A stretch of DNA of 64,000 nt from Sipunculus nudus (lineage: Eukaryota > Annelida > Sipuncula > Golfingiida > Sipunculidae). The stretch's first letter is position 1; each line of letters starts with the position of its first letter. A program made the position numbers and the translations under genes. This document shows positions 59,637 to 64,000 of the stretch, piece after piece. The stretch spans positions 43,464,840-43,528,839 of the forward strand of contig CM049322.1 in assembly GCA_026874595.1 (NCBI GenBank). The letters are read 5' to 3'. The notes under the pieces were generated by a model. The model saw only the letters and a list, made by a program, of their open reading frames with translations. It was not told where the DNA came from and searched no databases.

Positions 59637-61760
59637 ATGCCTACCCTGTTGGCAGTGTTTATGACAAATGGATTTACCCCGCACCGTTTGCAGACATAAG
59701 TCTGTAAGCTAAATCACCGACACCATTTTCCACGTCCATTTGATGAAACAAAATAGTTCTTGCATTTATTATGACGTGGCGGTGTTTAGGATCTTTCTAC
59801 CGGGACAAATATTTCTTCGATTAACGACCCACCTTATATCCAATTAACCCCAATTATCAGCTCATCATCTGTGCAGGAAAGATAAATTTTGCTTGTAAAC
59901 ATGAATACCATTGTAATTCGGCTCTTACTTGTGAATAATATAGTTTCAAGCAATTTGTTTATCATAAAATGGAGTTTCTAGTCTCATATCGTTCAACGTT
60001 ACATACGACTTTCTGTGAAATGACGTTGACTAAAATTATGTAACCTTGGCAGCTTTTGCATAGTTTGATGTACTTTTGAAAAGACTCCTGACCGTTTAAA
60101 AAAAAACAAATAATTATTTTTTAAACTGCTTTGTCCTTTCCACGGTATCATCAGCTGTCCCTTTGATATAATGTACCTGAGTACATGTCAGCCTTCGCTA
60201 GAAAGATGAAAAAGGTTCTTGTGACTGTGAAAAGTGGAATACATATTGTGAACCTTAAGTGTACGTATCGATTCTCCTAGACACATCTACGTACTGGTTA
60301 TTTACTTATCTAATATGGATGAAACCTATAACACAATTCTACCTTACTAGACCAGATACGGCGAACGTGATGCCAGCTGTCACTGGTATGTATGCGGCAA
60401 CTAAATTTGTATCTTATTTGACGCCCTTAGTTTTCGATCAATCTTCTGTAGTAAAAACAAAGTGCTGTTGGTACACTTCATTAACATGATTGTTAAACTC
60501 GTATTGGAACATGTTTATTAATAATATACGATGCAATAAAACTGAGTATGTGAATTAAAATAATACAGTTAAGGTTATTCAATCCGTATTTGTTATCTAG
60601 TAAAAGAAACTTTCCTGATAAAAACGTTAAAACAGCCATATTCCCTAAGGCGCATCTGTTTGCTGAGGATAAACACGTTAGTTGAACAATTCATTACCAG
60701 GTCGGTCATAGATGTCATCCAATACTAATTTATTTGCAAGGTACGTGTAAACAAACCTTACATTTACACACTTTATCAAGTTTGACATCCGCAATTGCAT
60801 TTGCTATATTGTAAAATATGCAATTTCGATTGCATAGAATGTTATAACAATTAATTTAAAGGGCGTAATTTTTTTAGAAGGAAGCCTTTCCTCGAAAGCT
60901 GAGGGTCTTTTCACAAGTGTTAGTCTTTTGAAATTTAACATAATTTTGCATATTGTTATTACAGTTCATGAATGAACATGAAGGATGAAGGAACTAAGTA
61001 AGCTGAAATGAAACCAAAGCCTTGGAAATGATTTTAAAAACAATATTGGATTAACATTTGAGGAAATTGTAACCGAATATCCGCAAGTGCACACAGACGC
61101 TCACATGGCAATTTATATATTTTTAAGCACATAGGCAAAATTTACAAATTCGTACAAGCAATTTCACGCATATACCTATATTAGTAAATATGGCAGTGAA
61201 GCTTTAGTGTTGGTCAGAATCCTTTAAACGTCTGAAATATAGACTTCTAAGGAAACAACCATACGGAGAAAGATTGAACGCCGAAAAATAAAGATTCCAT
61301 TAGCGAAAGAGAATACATAAGGACCAGCTGTCAAATATCACAACATATGTATCCAATACCCTAGTTTAACGCACATCATTACCTAACATTATTTTGCAAA
61401 TTTTGTAACATGTATTAGGAAATACTTTATGGTAGGTTTTTAAAGTTTTACTGGGCCCGCTGGGACAAAATGTCACCATGATTTTCTCCGGCCTATTCCT
61501 GAGTTTAGTTTAAGTTAAATTGCACAAAAAATATCTTTTGAACCCTTAATCATTTTTCCTTCTTCTTGGCACTGTTGGCACTATTAATGGCAAATGGCTT
61601 TGAGTTCAGCCGGCAACGTTTTCAGACATCATATCTATGAACTTAATCAGTGACACTATTTTCGGACATTGCGAAAAGAGGAGCTACCTTTCATATTAAT
61701 ACTGAAGTTCCGGTGATTTGCAAAGTTTGTTATCTGGACCCGTCCTTATCGACTATCGGC
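59637..61760 (+). repeat. Array unit G, right part
   Basis: 59,637-59,790 matches 39,345-39,510 and 44,900-45,080 (GTTGGCAGTGTTTATGAC, TTGCATTTATTATGACG). 59,800-61,190 is unmatched AT-rich sequence with no gene. 61,200-61,560 matches the E and F units (TCCATTAGCGAAAGAG, ACTGGGCCCGCTGGGAC). 61,561-61,740 is another copy of the second block (GGCACTGTTGGCACTATT). Confidence 0.55.
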
Positions 61761-62148
61761 CAAGTTAAACTATCGATGAGATTTCGACATTACATTATTT
61801 GCCCAGATAAATAAATCCAGTGTCTCGGAAAAATGATTACAATAAGTGATAAGCGTTTTTCAGGAGCTTAAAGATAAATTTTATCAAACGTCGCCCAAAT
61901 ACTTAATTACGACATGCAAAAACATCAATGTGTCTTCAGCGAACTGCTGCCTAACCTACCGTTAATGTAATGTGACTTAGAACACTGTTCACTATAATTT
62001 TGGAATTATATAATGCAAAAGCTAGGTTTTGAAATTATCGATTTTCAAGTCGGGGAAGACTATTTAAGTTCCTAACAAATGTTTAAAGATAATGTAGACA
62101 TTCGTTCGGTATATTTGATTATGTGTTATAATGATCTCAATGTCGGAG
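61761..62148. other. Intergenic, nothing recognised
   Basis: AT-rich with no recognised feature. Confidence 0.5.
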
Positions 62149-62186
62149 AAATATATATATATATATATATATATACATAGATTCTC

Positions 62187-62251
<65 letters not shown>
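62149..62251. repeat. (AT)n compound microsatellite
   Basis: An AT tract at about 62,149-62,175, a short CATAGATTCTC interruption, then further TATATA with a long pure tract at about 62,195-62,250. Confidence 0.95.
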
Positions 62252-62252
<1 letters not shown>

Positions 62253-62269
62253 GAATCTGTCTTAATTGG

Positions 62270-62425
62270 CCCTAAAAGTGAGCACTTCTATAAATTGGGC
62301 ACTTTATCGCAGTCTCATTTTCTTCCTCTTTATCAAATTTATCTAATGTGGGCACTTCTTAATTGTGTAAAGCTCAAATTTTACCAAGCTAATGTGGGCA
62401 CTTCATCGATTTTCCGAGCTAATGT
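62270..62425 (+). repeat. Short tandem GTGGGCACTTC units
   Basis: GTGAGCACTTCTATAAATT, TTGGGCACTTTATCGC, ATGTGGGCACTTCTTAATT and GCTAATGTGGGCACTTCATC are irregularly spaced (23-56 bases), and the last is followed by a further GAGCTAATGT. It is a small diverged tandem repeat with no coding role visible. Confidence 0.6.
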
Positions 62426-63189
62426 ATATTCCTTATTTATCATGTGTTTTAAACTATTATTAATAAAAATAAATATTAACTATGAAATATTATGAAATAT
62501 TTAACTAGTAAAGCTAACAACCAAACAAATGAACAAAGATCAGAGTTGTATTGCTGACTAATTACATGATCATGATTATACACAACAGGTACTTAATTGA
62601 CCCAAGGCCAAGATAGGACTGATGCATACTAATTAGATTAATGAGCCTGCACATTCTCAGGCCAGACCGCCGCCCAGGTTTGCTGTCCTGTGACAGTTAA
62701 CATCCTGTATACACCATTCAGTAGGCATTCATATTGGACTGATTGGGCAACTTTGTTCTGAAAGTGCATGGAAGCCCTGCTTATTCGCCAAATTACTTGA
62801 TAATCTATAATAAGGTTACAGAGAAAGGTTAGCCTAAGCCTATGTTTTGTACCTTCATTTTGCTTATTGACTTACACCAAACTTTGGCCTTTCTGCATCT
62901 TATCCACTCTTATCCATTTTAAAATGGCACCCTAGCTAAAAAGAAAAGGGCTGGCATCAGCTTTTAAAGTTTACCTGATCAAAGCTTTGTAGAAAAGTAC
63001 GAAATACATGTAAGGGGGAAGTGGGCGGGCATAATAGCAATTTTTTAAAGTATTTCTAGAATGGTACTTCTTGGTTGACTAGAAATGTTTTAGGTGCAGA
63101 ACTAATATAATTATATATATTATATTAATTGATTCATTCATCCCAATGAACATGTACGTTTGATAGGCAGATATATGGTATATGCAATT
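62426..63189. other. Non-array spacer, nothing recognised
   Basis: Higher-complexity sequence than the array, without counterparts elsewhere in the window that I can see. It may be a separate insertion between units G and H. No coding frame of note. Confidence 0.45.
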
Positions 63190-64000
63190 AATACTGTCTG
63201 TAAGCAAGAACTAGGCATTAATGTGTCATAAATACATTAAGTGACGAATATCTTATGCAGCTCAGTACTTTTTTTACAGCGGAATGCCCGCCCTATAGAA
63301 TCATTAATAACCTCAGTTCCATCTGATCCAGGTGTTCCTATTTTATTTTGAAGTCTTTATGATTGCAAATTACGATCACTTGGGACAGTGCCCAGCTGTT
63401 TAAGTAGGCAACTCAATCGATTTATTATTCCCGAGACGGCGGCACAGGATAGAATTAAATGGCGCTTCACTAAAGGAGATCCTATCTTGAGATTTTAATA
63501 TAATTGATGTTGTTTTTATTCTGGATTGGATTCTCGGATGAGACGAGAATTCAATGTCTTACTTCACAGATAACAGAGGCAGAGTTTCCGGGTTCTTATA
63601 ACGATCAACGCTGGAAACAATTTCCTTTTGAACTAAATATACTTGTTATTTCTAAAAAGTAAATAGAAAATAATATTGGCATACATAACGTTTCATAGCA
63701 AATACGTCCTAATCCTCGGCCCTTGGTAATACAAATGATAATTTAATAATCATCTTATAATGTTATATTAACCGATAATGTAACACTAAATGAAACATTG
63801 ATGAAATAAAAACCGAGAACGTATTACAAATAGCCGATACTGTAATGCTAACTGGTAGTGTAAAACAAAATCAACCTTTTATGTAACAACATTTGATAAT
63901 AGATAACGTGATATGACATTACCCTAAAATAAATAAAAAATAACAGAAGTTATATATAGCATTTTATGCTATGATAACAAAATATTTGTCAATGTCTAAT
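63190..64000 (+). repeat. Array unit H, cut by window end
   Basis: AAGCAAGAACTAGGCATTAA (63,199), CCGCCCTATAGAATCATTAA (63,290), CATCTGATCCAGGTGTTCC (63,319) and ATCTTGAGATTTTAATATA (63,484) align closely with 27,107-27,420 of block A and 54,090-54,370 of block B. The left part of the unit is absent. Towards the end the text becomes AT-rich with repeated TAATGTAAC-type phrases. No gene. Confidence 0.7.

Noticed and set aside
18150-64000. CRISPR array
   Set aside because: The repeats are kilobase-sized and diverged, with no short identical repeats separated by uniform spacers, and the DNA is eukaryotic in character.
18150-64000. Centromeric or other classical satellite
   Set aside because: The unit length varies, the copies carry independent insertions and the order is nested; a satellite would show many near-identical head-to-tail monomers.

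Overview
The window looks like AT-rich, gene-poor intergenic or deep-intronic DNA from an animal genome. Pointers are long dinucleotide microsatellites, several tRNA-derived SINE families, non-LTR and Ty3/Gypsy retrotransposon relics, terminal-inverted-repeat MITEs, and no bacterial gene organisation. The SINE types (one carries a GTGGTTTTCTCCGGG-like central block) and the SCAN-type Gypsy capsid suggest a marine invertebrate, perhaps a mollusc or another lophotrochozoan. That is a guess from repeat style, not a marker gene. I find no intact host protein-coding gene, rRNA, functional tRNA or CRISPR array. The open frames are mostly microsatellite translations or chance frames.

Layout. 1-18,150 is single-copy-looking AT-rich sequence with scattered elements: a palindromic MITE-like repeat (about 1.6 kb), AT, GA, CT, CA and GT microsatellites, a SINE (5.3 kb), a cluster of two clear and one possible hAT-like MITE (10.7, 12.8 and 13.3 kb), a degenerate GAGTCC repeat field (11.2-11.95 kb), a second SINE family (14.8 kb) and a 300-base polypurine tract (16.5-16.8 kb). 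Two M-box/CLEAR-type E-boxes at about 4.95-5.0 kb are spaced exactly 42 bases apart.

18,150-64,000 is a different landscape: a nested array of old direct duplications, all in the same orientation. Block A (18.15-29.28 kb) matches block B (46.9-56.15 kb). The right half of A is repeated in tandem as C (29.3-35.15 kb). Units D (35.15-40.0), E (40.0-45.6), F (45.6-46.9), B-prime (56.15-58.4), G (58.4-61.8, interrupted) and H (63.19 to the end) are further copies of a basic unit of roughly 2.5 kb, alone or paired with a second block. One core of the unit can be recognised eight times and another seven times.

Because copies can be compared, later insertions and deletions can be dated relative to the duplications. 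A has a degraded Ty3/Gypsy gag-protease fragment that B lacks. B has a LINE ORF2 3' end and a 184-bp pogo/Tigger-like MITE at a TA site that A lacks. D has a SINE that B-prime lacks. C has a 532-base insertion flanked by a 7-base repeat. B has expanded (AT)n tracts where the sister copies have only short seeds.

Nothing here is a gene system that works together. The main biological content is the multi-tier duplication array and the mobile-element record preserved in it. All alignments were made by eye, so boundaries of array units are good to tens or hundreds of bases, while boundaries quoted for the MITE and the microsatellites are close to exact.
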